Source: Streptomyces pyxinae (GTDB taxonomy: Bacteria > Actinomycetota > Actinomycetes > Streptomycetales > Streptomycetaceae). From it: a stretch of DNA of 64,000 bases. The notes below the pieces were generated by a model. It did no database searches, had not been told where the DNA came from, and saw nothing but the letters and a program-made list of their open reading frames with translations. This document shows positions 62,675-64,000 of the stretch, one piece after another (the first letter of the stretch is position 1; every line of letters starts with the position of its first letter). The stretch covers positions 24,820 to 88,819 of the forward strand of contig NZ_JANUGQ010000029.1 in the NCBI RefSeq assembly GCF_024756275.1, written 5' to 3'. The position numbers were made by a program, and so were the translations under genes.

Positions 62675-64000
62675 CCGGCATACGCCTCCAGGCACCCGCC
62701 CCCGGCTGGGCCGTCGACGCCGATGTGGTGGTGGTCGGCTCCGGCGTGGCCGGGCTCACCACCGCGCTGCGCTGCACCGCCGCCGGTCTGCGTACGGTCG
62801 TGGTGACCAAGGCCCGGCTGGACGCCGGTTCCACCCGCTGGGCCCAGGGCGGCATCGCCGCCGCGCTCGGGGAGGGCGACACCCCCGAGCAGCACCGGGA
62901 CGACACCCTGGTCGCGGGCGCCGGACTTTGCGACGAGCCGGCGGTGCATGCCCTGGTCACCGAGGGCCCGGACGCGGTACGGCGGCTGATCGCCACCGGC
63001 GCCCGGTTCGACACCGAGCGCGGCGGGGCCATCGCGCTCACCCGGGAGGGCGGCCACCACCGCCGCCGGATCGCCCACGCGGGCGGCGACGCCACCGGCG
63101 CCGAGATCTCCCGCGCGCTGGTCGACGCGGTCCGCGCGGGCGGCATCAGAACCGTCGAGAACGCGCTGGTCCTCGATCTGCTCACCGACTCCGGCGGCCG
63201 GGCGGCGGGGGTCACCCTGCATGTGATGGGCGAGGGCCAGCACGACGGCGTGGGCGCGGTCCGGGCCCCGTCGGTGGTGCTGGCCACCGGCGGCATGGGC
63301 CAGGTCTTCTCGGCGACCACCAATCCGGCCGTCTCCACCGGCGACGGGGTGGCGCTGGCGCTCCGGGCGGGCGCCGAGATCAGCGACCTGGAGTTCGTCC
63401 AGTTCCACCCGACCGTGCTCTTCCTCGGCCCGGACGCGGAGGGCCAGCAGCCGCTGGTCTCCGAGGCGGTACGCGGCGAGGGCGCCCATCTGGTGGACGC
63501 GGACGGTGTCCGCTTCATGGTCGGGCAGCACGAACTGGCCGAGCTGGCGCCGCGCGACATCGTGGCCAAGGGCATCATGCGCCGGATGCGCGAGCTCGGC
63601 GCCGCCCATATGTACCTGGACGCCCGGCACTTCGGCGCCGCGATGTGGGAGTCCCGCTTCCCGACGATCCTGGCCGCCTGCCGGGCGCACGGCTTCGACC
63701 CGGTGACCGAGCCGATACCGGTCGCCCCGGCCGCGCACTACGCCTCCGGCGGTGTCCGTACCGACCTGCGCGGCCGGACCACCGTGCCCGGGCTGTACGC
63801 CTGCGGGGAGGTGGCCTGCACCGGAGTGCACGGCGCCAACCGGCTGGCCTCCAACTCCCTGCTGGAGGGCCTGGTCTTCGCCGAGCGCATCGCCGCGACC
63901 ATCGCCGCCGGGGCCAGTGCCGGTTCTGCTGGTGCTGCCGAGGCCGGGACAGCCGGTGCTGCCGAGGCGGGAGCCGGCGCCGGGATGCCTGCCGCCGGTG
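62671..64000 (+). CDS. nadB: L-aspartate oxidase (cut by right edge)
   Basis: The first 443 residues of NadB are in the window; the frame runs off the edge. It oxidises L-aspartate to iminoaspartate for NAD synthesis, using FAD: DVVVVGSGVAGLTTALRCTA, TRWAQGGIAAALGEGDTPEQ, then LEFVQFHPTVLF, LVSEAVRGEGAHLVDADGVR and CTGVHGANRLASNSLLEGLV, all family-specific. It overlaps panC by ATGA, making a DUF2520-panC-nadB operon; panD and nadC usually follow. Confidence 0.95.
   Translation, partial: MTGIRLQAPAPGWAVDADVVVVGSGVAGLTTALRCTAAGLRTVVVTKARLDAGSTRWAQGGIAAALGEGDTPEQHRDDTLVAGAGLCDEPAVHALVTEGPDAVRRLIATGARFDTERGGAIALTREGGHHRRRIAHAGGDATGAEISRALVDAVRAGGIRTVENALVLDLLTDSGGRAAGVTLHVMGEGQHDGVGAVRAPSVVLATGGMGQVFSATTNPAVSTGDGVALALRAGAEISDLEFVQFHPTVLFLGPDAEGQQPLVSEAVRGEGAHLVDADGVRFMVGQHELAELAPRDIVAKGIMRRMRELGAAHMYLDARHFGAAMWESRFPTILAACRAHGFDPVTEPIPVAPAAHYASGGVRTDLRGRTTVPGLYACGEVACTGVHGANRLASNSLLEGLVFAERIAATIAAGASAGSAGAAEAGTAGAAEAGAGAGMPAAG

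Overview
The window is about 64 kb of very GC-rich DNA with strong third-position GC codon bias, many GTG starts, hairpins without U-tracts and long antisense open frames that are composition artefacts. Rodlins, a TipA-type regulator, XRE/DUF5753-DUF397 pairs, an AT-rich-operator PadR system and one rare TTA codon all point to a Streptomyces chromosome. From memory, the order polA-like gene, zinc-free ribosomal genes, tipA, ppa, dacB, tilS, hpt, ftsH, folE, fol cluster, nuoD-like, panC, nadB follows the S. coelicolor region around SCO3382-SCO3434. That is recollection and was not aligned here.

Region 1-13 kb is the more variable part. It holds a P450 cut by the left edge, two tandem rodlin genes for the hydrophobic spore/aerial surface layer, a family-A polymerase-like nuclease, a LuxR regulator, an oxidoreductase, and a FAD monooxygenase divergent from its probable TetR regulator. 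It also holds a small minus-strand locus (11.1-13.3 kb): a 40-residue Asp-Gly-containing peptide gene overlapping a protein-isoaspartate-methyltransferase-like gene, followed by a frameshifted DUF5753 regulator and a small unknown protein. I read this locus as a candidate imiditide-type (aspartimide) RiPP cluster; it is the most interesting item in the window.

Region 14-29 kb carries a FUSC membrane protein, a lipoprotein, and a repeat-rich spacer. Next is a divergent Zur-controlled block of zinc-free ribosomal proteins (S14, L28 / L33, L31, S18) with a CobW-family protein. After it come a DUF397 / ATPase / XRE regulatory trio, an aldehyde dehydrogenase, a PadR-controlled ABC-2 exporter with two clear palindromic operators, and a TipAL/TipAS gene with a recognisable tip promoter and an internal start.

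Region 29-64 kb is mostly housekeeping: DedA and ThrE membrane proteins, pyrophosphatase, PBP4, a F420-associated metalloprotease family member, tilS-hpt-ftsH, folE facing a folP-NTF2-folB-folK-DUF3180 operon, an MprF-like lysyltransferase and a betaine-type ABC importer. An orphan nuoD-like gene next to a MidA/NDUFAF7-type methyltransferase follows, then a two-component system, an ArsR-type regulator, and the DUF2520-panC-nadB operon, which runs off the right edge. Many intergenic spacers are filled with locus-specific imperfect tandem repeats. I found no tRNA, rRNA, insertion sequence or prophage gene.
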